64,000 nt of DNA from Eremophila alpestris peregrina (lineage: Eukaryota > Chordata > Aves > Passeriformes > Alaudidae), in contig WMCF01000032.1 of assembly GCA_009792885.1 (NCBI GenBank), forward strand, positions 8,840,106 to 8,904,105, given 5' to 3'. The notes beneath the pieces are model-generated. The model saw only the letters and a list, made by a program, of their open reading frames with translations. It made no database searches and was not told the DNA's origin. The translations under genes and the position numbers were made by a program. This document shows, piece after piece, positions 48,127 to 60,500 of the stretch; within the stretch, counting starts at the first letter, position 1, and the number at the start of each line of letters is the position of its first letter.

Positions 48127-50274
48127 ATGGCCGCGGCCGAGCCGGCGGCGCGGAAGCGGCGGCCCAAGGGGCACTTCGCGGCCGGGGCCGGCCGGGCCAA
48201 GCGGCCCCGCGGCGCCGGGCGGCAGCTGGAGGCCGGCATGAGGGGCATCCTCATCACCTGCAACATGAACGAGCGCAAGTGCGTGGGGGAGGCCTACAGC
48301 CTGCTGGGCGAGTACGGGGACCTGCTCTACGGGCCCGAGCAGGTGCGTGCGGCGGGGCCGAGGGCGCTCGGGGCGGGCTGGCGGGGCGGCGGCACCCCGA
48401 GGGCTCGGCTCCTGCCCGGTGTGTGGGACAAACTGCGTGTGGGGAACGAACCGCGTGTGGGGAACAGAGTGCATGTGGGGAACAGACTGCATGTGGGGAA
48501 CAAACTGCATGTGGGGAAGGAGCCGCGTGTGGGGAACGAACCGCGTGTGGGGAAGGAGCCGCGTGTGTGGAACAAACCCCGTGTGTGCTCACTGCTCACC
48601 TACAAACGGTGCCTGTGTGAAGTTTTCAGATCACGAGGAGAGGCTGTCCGGGAGCGACAGGGAGGAGGATGAGGATGATGTCGAGGCAGCTCTGAAGAAG
48701 GAGGTCGGCCAGATCCGGGCCTCGACGGAGCAGAAGCTGCGGCGGTTCCAGTCGGTGGAGAGTGGTGCCAACAACGTGGTCTTCATCAGAACACAGGGCA
48801 TAGGTGGGACTTCGGCTGGTACTGAGTGATGTAAACTGCTCTCAGCACTGTTAGTAAAAGGCTACAGAGCGAGGCTTCCCAGTAACACATGTATATCAAA
48901 CAAATACCCTTCCCTTTGGCTGTGCCTCTGAATTGTTTTAGTGAAGAGGCTAAAGATAGAGGAAACTGCTTTGACAAAACAATCTTTGATTCTCTACTTT
49001 TGGTATAGTAAAACAATGCTTTACATTAAAGGACTTGAGGCTGACAGCCAGTGCAGCCAAGTTCCCAGCTTATTATTTAGAAGGGGAAGAGGAGAGCTCA
49101 TACCTTCAGTTTGTTGCTCATGCCCAGCTGTTTTCCTTGCAGAACCTGAGAACCTGGTGCACCACATACTCAAGGATATGCACACCACTAAAAAGAAGAA
49201 GTCAAGAGTCATTCTGCGCATGCTGCCCATTTCTGGAACTTGCAAGGCTTTTATGGAAGACATGAAAAAATACACAGAAACGTTTTTTGAGCCTTGGTTT
49301 AAAGCCCCTAACAAGGGCACTTTTCAGATTGTTTACAAAGCTCGTAATAACAGCCACATGAGTAGGGAAGAAGTAATTAAGGAATTGGCAGGTATGTATG
49401 GATTTCACATGGAACAGAACAAGTTTACATGCACAAGTGTACTGCATGCACAGCATGAGTCAGACTGTTAGGAGAGGTCATAGTGGACATACACATTTAT
49501 TGCTTAAAACCTGAATTTTGAATTCTAAAAGCTTCTGCAGAAAAACTTGACATCAGTTGGTGTTGATGTCTTAAGAGACTATAAGCAGAAGAGAGAACAA
49601 TATTGAATTTAGTTTGCTGTATCAGTTATGTGTGCTTTGAAATGACTGCTATTAGGCTTTCTCTCTGGATGCTGTATTGAAATAATAATGTTACCATTTC
49701 TGTTCAGTATTTGACTCATATAATAGCTGAATGGATAAAAAGAGAGAGGAGGCAAGATTCCCCTCAGTTACAGCCAATTATTTCTGTAATTGCTTAAAAT
49801 AGCAGAACAGAGCAGGAGTCACAGAATGTACCACCAGTAGGACTGAAGTAACTGAAAAATGATCTCACTGCAATTACTGAGAAACAAGACATGCTTGTGC
49901 TCTTAAACAATTTTCCCAGCATCTTTCAAATTGTGTCTTCTTTTACAGGAATTGTGGGCAGCCTCAATCCAGAAAACAAGGTTGATCTGAATAATCCACA
50001 ATACACAGTTGTGGTGGAAATAATAAAAACAGTCTGTTGCTTAAGTGTGGTGAGGGACTATGTTCTGTTCAGAAAATACAATCTGCAGGAGGTGGTGAAG
50101 AGCAGCAAAGAAGATGCACAACAAAACCCAGCAAGTCTGACAGAACAGAATTCAGAGGCAGTTAAAGCAGAAACTGAGGAGGAGAAGAAGAGCTCTAAAG
50201 AAGTAAAAGAAGAGAACAAGAATCAAACAGAAACAGAATCTGAGCTCAAGGGGAATGATGCTCTTACAGGGTAG
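48127..50274 (+). CDS. THUMPD1: THUMPD1, THUMP-domain tRNA/rRNA acetylation adaptor
   Basis: There are four coding exons: 48127-48342, 48623-48803, 49143-49391 and 49949-50274. Phases join (0, 1, 1), for 323 residues (human 353; the bird protein has a shorter acidic tail). The N-terminus is basic (RKRRPKG, RAKRPRG), followed by the highly conserved RGILITCNMNERKCVGEAYS. An acidic stretch (EEDEDDVEAALKKEVG) and FQSVESGANNVVFIRT come next. The THUMP core runs from about residue 135 to 260 (RVILRMLPISGTCKAF, FEPWFKAPNKGTFQIVYK, NPQYTVVVEIIK). The C-terminus is Glu/Lys-rich and probably disordered. THUMPD1, like yeast Tan1, binds tRNA and brings it to the acetyltransferase NAT10 for ac4C formation. 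The exon 2 acceptor (gcctgtgtgaag) has a weak pyrimidine tract but the protein join is exact. Confidence 0.96.
48428..48592. repeat. 19-bp minisatellite filling THUMPD1 intron 1
   Basis: About eight copies of a 'gcgtgtggggaacgaacc' or 'gcatgtggggaacagact' type unit occupy most of the 280-bp intron 1 (48343-48622). Confidence 0.93.
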
Positions 50275-51212
50275 AAAATGTGATATCAAGGGAAAAGTAA
50301 ACTTAATCCAAACTTATTAAAGAAGTTGCCCTCGAGTTCTGAAAGGGTGTTGGAATGAGGAGAGGGGGGTTTGTTTTGAAATCCTGGTTTTAAAATCCAC
50401 ATGTGTAAGAACTGTAATGCTCATTGCAGCTGGAACCAACATTTCAGCAGATGTAAGGGTGCTCAGGAGTGCATCACCTTCCTGGTGGAGCTTGCTCTCC
50501 TCCTGCAGCTTTGTTCTGCATTTGCTGTACCTGGCACACAAAGCAGGGCTCTGTGCATGTATGTGTATCTGTGGCCACCCTGACATGTATGAACTCTCCT
50601 CTTGTATCTGGAGAAGCCAAAAGGCAGCAGAGAAGCAGCTCTGAGCAATTACTGTCAGAAGTGAGAGATCTGGAAAAAGAGTTGGTTGCAGAGGGTTTTG
50701 GGGAGGAAGTGATCTGGCAGCTGCAGAACTCGGTAACATTTTCTGTGTGAACAACAGAATGAGGGAAATCTGATAATCTGATGGAGGGTTTTATACATAC
50801 ATTTATACATACACAAGGATATGCTGTCTTGACATGAATGGAAAGAACTGTTACATATAAATACTTGAATATTATGAGATGATTTAAAGATTGCAGTGTT
50901 TTAGAGCTACAGTGCAGGCATTGCAGATGGTTTTATCAAAAACTACCTGTGTGTTTACATGAGCTGTGTATGCAGCACTTACTGGTTTATATAAGTGCTG
51001 TAGTCACTGAATGGAATCCTTTTGAGTAATTTCCTGCAGATAGCCTTTTGCTGCTCTTTCCAAAGACTCAATCCTTGAGGGATTTTATTAAGTATTTCTG
51101 GGTTTTTTTTTGGTTTTTTTTCCTATGTCTCGAAGTTTGAATTTAAATACTGCTTGGAAACTTCTTATGAAAGAAGCTCTCCATTATGCTATACTAGGTA
51201 AGGGGAATAAAT
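50275..51212 (+). other. THUMPD1: THUMPD1 3' UTR (two candidate poly(A) signals)
   Basis: ATTAAA at 50316-50321 lies about 40 nt past the stop, and AATAAA at 51205-51210 gives a longer UTR of about 0.95 kb. The candidate coding exon at about 50610-50729 falls inside the longer version. Confidence 0.5.
50610..50729 (+). CDS. Candidate orphan exon A, coiled-coil-like
   Basis: The open frame reads SSEQLLSEVRDLEKELVAEG then FGEEVIWQLQNS, and ends at a possible donor TCG|GTAACA (50730). The heptad-like charged pattern looks like real protein, unlike the surrounding sequence. Joined to the exon at 53270 it stays in phase. The 5' boundary is uncertain, with several AGs nearby. I do not recognise the protein. 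It could equally be chance coding potential in the THUMPD1 3' UTR. Confidence 0.3.
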
Positions 51213-53269
51213 TGTAATTTTTGGTACAGTTTTAGCTTTATGGTATTAATTTTGTTTCAGATTAGAAGTAATGCTAGTGAGTCTTCCTGTTGTCTTGTTG
51301 TTACAGTGGGCTGTCCCTGTGACTCCTAAAAACCAGCCAAAACCAGTGGGGCTATAACTTGCTTTCCAACAGGGTTTTGAGTATGCTTCCTATAGAACTT
51401 TCTGGCTTTAGTATTTCATTTCTAGCATAAAAGCTTGTGTGTTGCTAATGGGAAAAGACTTATCTTGAAGAACACAATTGGTTACTTGTCTTGGTTTAAT
51501 GAAAAGGAGATGTTCAAGTCTCTCATAATTTATCTTTTCCTCTTCTTTCAAAATTGTCTTAGAAGTTGGAAAATGAAGATGACTTTTTTCCCCTAGTCCT
51601 GTCTCCCTTGCAACCCATTTATTAAAAGTCTGCTCTCTTCTGTCCCATGGTGTTTTTGATGGTTGAATGTGGTTGTATTTAATTTGTCCTAATGCTGACT
51701 TCAAGCACAAGGACCATCCCTTGGTATGAAACCCTGAGATTCACTCTTCCCCATGTGCTAGATTAAAACTCAGATTGCCTTGAGAAACTTGAAGATAATT
51801 TCTTTTAAGAACAAGCCAGTCTCACAGCCTCTGTTTTCCAGTACTGAGCTGCCTTTCTTAAGAGTCACAGCTGTGTAATTAAAATATGAATTTACATGGA
51901 ATTCAGCTCATTTATTGTTTCAGTAGTGAAATACAGTAGGGGAGAGCTTTAAGTAACAGCAGTAACTCCCACTGATTGGAAGCAGCTGGGAATATCCTGT
52001 GCCCAAAAGAATCATGCTGCAAAATCCTTCCTGTATTCTATTCCTATTCATCATTCCCAGTGCCCAACAAAAAGAATAAGTTCTGTTTTAGAGAAACAAG
52101 GGATATCAGCTGGATGACTCAGTAATTCCCCAAGTCAGTGGTGCAGGACGAACACACAGCACTGAGCTGAGCACAGCCTCAGGAGCAGCTGAGGGGCTTT
52201 GTGTGGTTGTTTGAATCCCTGGGCAGTGAGACACAGCAAAGCTCCTACCCAAACACCAAAGTTTTGATTCACCAGTTTATTTTTCCTGCTCAGGTTCAGG
52301 TACTGAATCATTGCAAAAGTGCAGGAACACTTTGGTAAGGCTGTCTGACCCAATGTGCAGACTGAGCACAGACTTTTCACTGCAGTGTGCAGACTTTTCA
52401 CTCCTGAGCAAGCCCTTCCCTGCTGGAATGAGCAATTTGTGCCACTACCAGGGCTCAGGGAAAAGTCTGGCCAGGTCTGTTTAAAGCCCAGCACAGACCA
52501 ATACCAAAAAACTAGGAACATGTTGCAGGATTATACTTCTAAATTAGCTTTAAAATAAATTACTTTCAAAGTGAATAATTAGATTATATTTAAAAATTTA
52601 TTACTTACGTGGAATAAATGGATTACTTTAAAAATCTGATTGCTTCACTTCAAAGTGGATTACTTTTCCAAGAAATACTCACATTTGAAATCTTAATGTC
52701 CTTAAAAAGAATCAAATGCTGAAATTGTGACCAGATTACATTTTTCAACATGTTTTTTTTGATTGCACTTAAAGATCTAATTCAATTTCTTGTTATTCTG
52801 TCCAAAAATGGCATTGCATTTAAAATATCCAACATGTTTTCCTCCTGTTGTGACTGAATAAAGGAGAGAAAAATTTATCTGTCAGAACAAAGCTGTAATA
52901 CAGGAAAAGGGAAGTTTAAAACCCTGCTGCAGCTGGGTTTGAGCACAACCTTATTTTGTTCACTTTTTTTCTGAGATAATCACATTAAACAAACTATTTG
53001 CTCTCATGGGGGATTTAATTTTCTACATTCACTAGAAGCATGTGAGATTGTGTTTGAAGACAAAGTTATTTTACATTTTAAGGACTGTAAAGGAAATGGA
53101 AGCTCCTGGTGAGTTCTGGTCTGAATCTTAAATCTAACACTTGAGTGTGATGGCCAAACTGGGAAAATTACCCCTTCTCCTACTGATCTTTTTAATAACA
53201 AACACTTTTCAAACAGATAAGCTTCCATACATGTCATTTATAAATTGTGTTCATTTTTTATTCTTACAG
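51213..53269. other. Intergenic, or intron of the orphan gene
   Basis: AT-rich sequence with no recognised gene or transposon. If the two candidate exons belong to one transcript, this is mostly its intron. Confidence 0.4.
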
Positions 53270-53350
53270 GATGACTATTTAGACCCAGATCAAGTATTAG
53301 CAGAAGAGGTGATTTTGTATCAACAATCTGAAATCCTTTTGAGTAACTAA
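53270..53350 (+). CDS. Candidate orphan terminal exon B
   Basis: A strong acceptor (T-rich tract then TTCTTACAG) is followed by 26 codons reading DDYLDPDQVLAEEVILYQQS then EILLSN, and a TAA. An ATTAAA lies about 30 nt further on (53382-53387). This has the shape of a true last exon: acceptor, acidic amphipathic peptide, stop and poly(A) signal. The family is not recognised. It joins in phase 0 to the exon ending at 50729. Confidence 0.4.
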   Translation, partial: DDYLDPDQVLAEEVILYQQSEILLSN

Positions 53351-53389
53351 ACCCAAACTCATCTAAAGGCTGCTCTGTTTTTCATTAAA

Positions 53390-54320
53390 GCTTCATTCCA
53401 ACTTTTGGTATTGTGGGACAGGAGATGAAGTTGTAGATCACTTATAAAATGCTCCTGCTCAATGGACTGGCTAAAATAACTCACACACAGTCACAGAAAT
53501 CACAACCCAGAAAATCTGCAGGACCAAGTTCCAAACCCATTCTGGAAATGTATTAAGCATTTCAAGGCATAAAACTAAATATTAACTTTCTTACTAATGC
53601 AAGCAGAGCAATTTTATGTGCCAAATGCACACACAAAACATGCATTTATACCCACTATATATAAGTGTATGTGCAATATTAAGCACATACTGTGAATTTC
53701 TACAATTTAGCAGTTTCTCATTATGCATGACAGCATCCTCTATTAAAGGATTATTTCTCACACACTGAACATAATCTCAATTCTCATTTCATTTACCTCA
53801 GAGGGGTTTTTAAGCAAAAGATGAGATCTTATATTCATATCTATTTCAGAATACTTCCAAGCTTGCACTGAGAATTCTACTCCTGGCTAGTGCTTGGAGG
53901 AGACAAGATGCTTCAAAAGAAAGGACACCTACACATGGTTCTCATCCTACCACCCAAAATGTGGATTTTGAACCTATCCAATAAAACTAATCCCCCATCT
54001 GTAACAATGCATTTTTAGGACTTGCACTGCCACTATCCAGTGGCACCAGAAAAAAAAAGTTCTTTTGCAACCTCTTCATAATGTTGCATTTTTGGAGCCC
54101 ATTTAGTGACCATAGCAGTCACCATGTCCTTTCCATAAGCTTTGGATGTGTTCCTGAACTCTCAGGAAATAGTGAATCAAAATGTATTTGACTAAAATAC
54201 CTTTTCAAAAGTGGGCAGTATCTTTTTTATTGTCCCTCAAGAATAACATCAGATAGGGGCTGGGCTGGAAGAGGGATGGTGAGGAGGTCTCACAGGGAAA
54301 TGCTATTGAAGTTGTCTATT
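53390..54320. other. Intergenic, no gene seen
   Basis: AT-rich spacer between the orphan exon and the 3' end of the ACSM4-like gene. No repeat or exon is recognised. Confidence 0.5.
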
Positions 54321-54326
54321 GAAAAT

Positions 54327-54337
54327 TTTATTTTATT
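54327..54337 (-). terminator. Poly(A) signals of the ACSM4-like gene
   Basis: Two overlapping AATAAA hexamers on the minus strand (54327-54332 and 54332-54337) lie about 200 nt downstream of the ACSM4-like stop codon. Confidence 0.65.
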
Positions 54338-54535
54338 TTTCACCCAGAATAATTAAATTCAGTCAGGTACTGACATTGAAAACTCTGCAAGCAGGCACAA
54401 ATATCACATCTTGATGTTACCTGGGGTTTTTGATGCTCAGGCACTTAACAAAAAGAGATCAGAATGATGGCAGTTATAGCAGTGAAATGTATATAATGCT
54501 AATGGAATGAAAGTTTTGTTAAATTCCAACCAATT

Positions 54536-57500
54536 CTACATCCGTCCCCACTCTTTGTCTCTTAATTCATTCCTCTTGATCTTCCCAGTGACTGTCTTTG
54601 GCAGCTCTTTGACAAATTCCACCTGGATAAAGCAAAGAGAGAAAGCAATGCAAGCATGGTTCTACAGAGCTGGTTCTCCTGGAGCTGAGAGGACTCCCAT
54701 CATCACTGCCTGCCTCCAATCCAACCAAACCACAGCAGCACACTGTGCCACTTGTGAAACCATCTCTGTGGCTGCCAAACATCTGCACAGCTGCCTCTCA
54801 GCTGAGCAAACTGAGTACAGTAACTCACAGCCTGAGTGGTATCAGAGCTCAGAGGTGAAGGACAAAAAGAAGAAAGAAAAAAAGGATGTTACAGCCCCAA
54901 AGTCTTTAATGGTTCTTAGCTCTGTGAGTTCTGCTCAAGTCAGCTAAGGCACTGCAGTACCTCTTGTCCTGTGGTGCTGGGATCACTAAGAAACACCAAG
55001 TGTATCCTCTTGGGCTTGTGTCTATTTATTAGTTGTGATGATCAGTAGATAAAACCTTACTCAGATTCAGTCATGTGCTACCTTAAAGGAACTAGCAAGT
55101 GCTTGTTTGGAGGCTAAACACAAAACAGAGAATTATGATTTTTAGTCTGACTTAGAACATGGAGATCTAACTGGGATATTCAGAATCTAGAAAATTGTGA
55201 GAAGTTTGAACAAGTACTTTATGCAAATGCATGAAAAACAATATAAACTAATGATATTTAGGAAAGGTCTTCTGGAGCCAGTGGTCTAGAGGAATCTTTA
55301 CTGCTGTCCCTTTTAAGTGAATAATGAAAATCTAAATGATAATTCTCCTGAGATTTAGAGAAAGGTGTCCTGTTTTAAAGCTTCTCCTAAGAAATATTTA
55401 CCTTTCTAGGGTATTTATATGGAGCAGTGGTTTTCTTGACATGGTCCTGCAAGTCACGAATTAAGCTCTTGTGGTCAGTGGATGAAAAGGTTGGGGACAG
55501 AACCACAAATGCTTTCACAACCTGTAAGGTAAAATTAACAGAAGTGATCTGATGAGATCTTAGGGGCTGATGTGCAGGTTACCAGTGAGCAGGGCTGCTC
55601 AGAGCCACAACAGTCATGAGGAACATGATAAGAAATTATTGTGCCCAGCTTCTCCATGTGTAGGTGCAGAAGGGAAAGTTTAAAGATTTTGTGCCCTCAT
55701 TACAAATATGAGCCTTTGCCCTTTCTTCTCAGCAGCAGCCAAGAGGAAGGGGCAGTAAAAGATGTCTCTGTGGAGCTCTCCCTGAAGCCAAGGAACATTT
55801 TGTTTCTCTCTGAAGTTCACACTGAGGACAGTAAGCACTGTTATCCTGGCACAGGATTGTGCTTTCACCACACCTGCAGCCCATGTCTAATGCTTGGGCA
55901 GTTACAGCAGAACTTTTTACACACTTAGAGTCATAAATGACCATTTCAGTGTACAGACAAATGCTTAAGAACAAAGGCAAAGTAAAGATCACAGCAGTGT
56001 TCTCCACAGAGAAGACCCTGGGATGAAAAGATGCTCAGAAGAGCAAAGGCATGTCATTGGGAAGGGATTTTGTTGTCAGCCCCACTTGGATTATCCATGA
56101 TGGAAGGAGATGAGGTGCTTGGGGACACAGTTTATTTGTGGATCTGACAGTGCTGGGTTCATGGTTGGATTCAATGATCCCAGAGGTATTTTCCAACCTA
56201 CACAATTCCATGGTTCTAAGATGACATTATTGCCTTAGAGCTGTACATTATTCAGTAAACTAGAAATTCCTTTATATTGTTATAAATTTGGACCAATGCA
56301 CTGCTTGTCCCCCTCCTTTCAGCACTGTTACCTCTCCTCTGAGGGGGTCTGGGCTGCTGACAACAGCTGATTCTGCCACAGCTGGGTGCTCTATCAGGGC
56401 ATTCTCCACTTCAAATGGCCCAATGCGATACCTAGGCAAGGGAAAATAAACAGGAGATTTGGCTCTTATTTTCTATCTGGAAAAAACAGCACCAAATGTC
56501 TTTTAATTTTCATGTTGAAGAAAAAAAAAAGCCACTATCAACAACCAACTACAGAAGCTTTAGACAAAATGGGAAAGCTGGCTGGGTTAGGAGAGTTTCA
56601 CAGTGGTCTTGTGGCAGAGGAATCTGGGGTTTGGATATTTCTCCATCTGTCCTCTGTCCCTGGGGCTCTCAGGCTGCAGCTCCATCCCACCCTGTAGCTG
56701 GGTCTGCAGCAGCCTGTGCCATGTTATGCTATCACATCATGCAGTATCGATTCTTTCCTTTCAACATGTTAAAAATAACATGTTTCAAATGCTCTTTGAA
56801 TCCATTAGAGAGTCCTTCAATTTTAGTCAAAAAAAAAAAAAACAACCAACTGGATAAACATCCCTCCTTTGCCAGCTGAAGTCTTTATTCTTTGTTGAAA
56901 CACATGAGATGTTGCAGGGGAAATGGATCCAGTATCATCACCAAGATGACACTGTGGGTCTGTGAAAAGCTAATAAAAACAGCAAATATTCCTAAATCAA
57001 GAGGTCAATACACTCCTGTCACAGGATTGTGATGCCAGAAGCTCAGCAGGACACAGCATGTGAGAATTTGCAATGGCAGACTCAGAATGGGTGTGCAGAC
57101 TGACCCTGAGGAAATGATGATGTCATCAGCTCTGCCAATGAAATGGAAATATCCCTCTTCATCCACAGTGCCTCTGTCTCCAGTGACATAAAAATCCCCA
57201 CGTTCACTTTCTGCAGTTTTCTTAGGGTTATCCTTGAAGTGGTTCACAAGCAGCAGTTTAGATTTTGAGCATGATTAGCTGTACATTATACCATAACAAA
57301 CAGAACATCAAATGCACTGGAACTTCATTTTTCAGTCAAGGATGTACTGATATTGTTATAAAATACAGTAAAATAGGTTTAAAATAATTTCTATTCTTTA
57401 AGGAAAAATTTATCTTGATCCTAATTGTTTTTTTTTCCTTTTCTAACAGCTACCAATCCAAATAAACAAATTACTCTGGGAATAAATAATAAAATGGTGA

Positions 57501-60500
57501 AAAATGTACAGCCTTTAGGATCACTGTGCAATTGGAGAGCTCTTGGGGAGATTGGAAGTGTGGTGAGGAATAAAATAAAGTTCTTACTAAATATTCAGAG
57601 AAAAAACCAAGTGGTCTTATAGGTTTGCTTCTGACAGCAATTTCCCCCTGTTGTCCTGGAGGCAGGATATTGGCATTTTTGTCTACAACCTAGAATGAAA
57701 AACAATTCTTATTTTGGTCCAATGAAAAAACAAACTCCAAACACAAATCCAACCAAACAAAAAAATCCCCCATGACAGAATCTAGAGCAGACAACAAACC
57801 TGAACATCATAAAGGGGAGCTGCTTTCCCCATTGACCCAGGTTTAATCTTCATTCCTCCAAAGACAGAGCAGATTATTCCCTGTAAAAATCAAAACCAAA
57901 CCAAAGTTTTGCAATAGAAAATTGCTACATTCACACTCAGTTCATAAAATGTGGTTTCTAGACTAACTTTAAAGTAAGGCATTAAGATAGGATCCTGTAT
58001 GGTACAGATAAGCAAAATCATGGAACTCCCTGAAAGAATCCTGTTCCATTCTCTGTGAAAAATTCATGTCCTCTGCTAACCAGTCTCCTTCCCTTAGACT
58101 CAAACTCTGCCCTCTTGACTCTGCTGGTTACTTGGAATTAGCTTAAGGACATTTGTGGAAACATTACAGCACATTCCCTCCCAAACCCCTGTTTCTGGTG
58201 GGTTCTGTGAGGAGAGCCATAAGAGGGAGTTCTTTCAGAGGTTACTAGGGAAGGGAATTACTGAAACATTCACAGAATTGAAGGAGAAAACAGACTGTGT
58301 TCTTCCAAAACAAACCCTACAGCAAAAAGAAATTGCAAAGATTGAGCAGGCTACTGTCCCTGCAGATGTACCATTTCAGTCTGGCCATACACATCATGGA
58401 TGTCCAGCCCAGTCTGGCTCTTCCACTGCTCCATGACTTCGGGGTTGAGTGGTTCCCCTCCACTTATGCAGCACTTCAGGCTCATGAATTTGTATCTTCA
58501 CAGGGAGTTAAAAACAAGAGAGGCAATACTGAAATCTAGAGGGTGAGACCAGGAGCACACAAAGGTGAACACCATGGGAGAGGTGTTTACTGAGAGAGGA
58601 AATCAGAGGGGCCCTGATCCTTGTGCTCCTGATACAGCAAGAACCTCACCCTGTGCCCAACACTCTACACAAGTAACAGAGTTAAACACGTGGAAAAAAC
58701 CATTTTTGCTGAAGTCAGTTGGAATTATAAATAACCAAACACTGATCTGCTGAGCCAAGGGCCCTGATTGCTGACCCTCTGCAACAGGCCAAGTGAGAAA
58801 GTTCAAGAGGGAAGGAAGGAAGGAACAATGACAGGCAGTGAGAACTGGAGCATGAGGTACAACTGCCACAACAAGTAATTCCCTCACAGTTATGCTGACA
58901 TGCACTTTCTAGGAGAAAGTCCTCCCCAAAGTGTGGACAATTATTGTGGTAAACAAAAATTATGACAAAATATTCAATAGACTCTCAGTTTCATACTCAC
59001 AAGTGCAGCAGCTAAGTCTCAAATTTCTGAGGGAAAACATCAAGTTTCTCTGTTTAATCAAACAACTCAGCAAAACTCAAATTTTGCATGGTGGTCTGCT
59101 TGTGAAGGATATATTGAACTAAATGATTACCCTATTTTGGGTCAAGCAGTTAGATAGGAGAGGATTATGTTTAGTTAGGGTAAATTAAACATTAGTAAAT
59201 AATTTGACATACTTGGAGAGATCATTTTGCACCAGCATGCGGAACAATGTTGGAGCACCCACCAGGACCCCAATTGGGAATCTGCAGAGAGTCTGGAGGG
59301 TTAAACAACAACAAGGACATGTGAAAATCAGACAGAAAACTGCCTTGGCAATGTACAGTAATGAGGTGACACAGAAAGAAGTACATTTCCCCCCATGTGT
59401 GTGCTGTGTTAGGAGAGGAATCCTCCTGCAGTTGGTGCAGTGTGCAGAGATTCTGTATTTGATCACAAAAATCCCAGGCTAACACATCTATCTGACACCA
59501 GCACCCCACAGCTTGGGGCATGGCCAGAATAGTTCCTCCTCTGTCCACATCAGAGGGAAGAGAAACTTCATTTTTGTAGTAATACCCACTGGTATTGTTT
59601 CCACAGTCATTAGAATGAATGGTAGGTATTTAATGCTGCTTTTGGATGATTTTCATTCATGTGCTCACCAACTATGAGCAAAATGTACGAATGGATTGCA
59701 CGTTTATCCCCTACTATATACATTAAAAATTAAAGTAGGGGTTTTACACAACAAATACTACTCAAACACTATTATAAACACAGTCCTCATGAAATGTGTG
59801 GATGCTGTCAAGAATTGGTTTTGGCATGTTTTCTGCAGATGAATACATTTCCATCAGTTCTCCCCTTACATTTAGGATGACTGCTGAGTCAGTCTGTGGT
59901 AGGTTATGTACAAAAATGCATGATCCAAAAACCCAGGGATCAAAGAAAGATGCTATTGAAGTTAGTATCCATCCTGTGTCTGCTGTGTTCCATATCATGT
60001 CAGAGGGAGTCAAATCCAACCAATACCTGACAGGAAAAAAAAATAGATAATGAAAAATACCCAGAAAGAAGGTAAGAGGTATTAATTGGAAGACTGAGAC
60101 ATTGGGGTGATCCTAGTCCTTAGCAATTTGATGGGGTTTTACTCTGATTTTTAAGGGAGAATGGCTGAGGATGTACTCTGGTATTTCTTACTCAGTAATT
60201 TTTTCCAATAGTTCTACTCTGCAGCTTCAATTTTCTTATGTTCAACCAGGCTTAACTCTTCCCTACCTTTCACTTAAAAGGGGTCTGAAACCAAGACTGC
60301 CCTGGGAATGCTGAGCCATCTTTGGAAAACCTGTAGTTCCACTGGTAAAGAAGATCATCATTGGGTCCTGAATCCTTGTTCTGATGCAGGAATGGTCAGC
60401 AGATTGCTTTCTGCAAAAAGGAGAATGCAATGATAACTTCAGTGGTTGTAGTTGGTGTAAATGAGCCCTGGTGGGGACAGCTCTGCTCTGTGCTGACTGC

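Larger units (their letters stand above)
47430..48420. promoter_or_regulatory. CpG island of THUMPD1
   Basis: GC- and CpG-dense sequence upstream of and across THUMPD1 exon 1, without a TATA box. Much of it is a VNTR interrupted by an assembly gap, so the promoter is incompletely known. Confidence 0.8.

Noticed and set aside
47207..48510. Long minus-strand open frames opposite THUMPD1
   Set aside because: These are translations of the GC-rich VNTR and the gap, with no splice structure or similarity.
47575..48672. 365-codon open frame across the THUMPD1 promoter
   Set aside because: It runs through 127 N and a VNTR, and it is not the frame of THUMPD1 exon 1.
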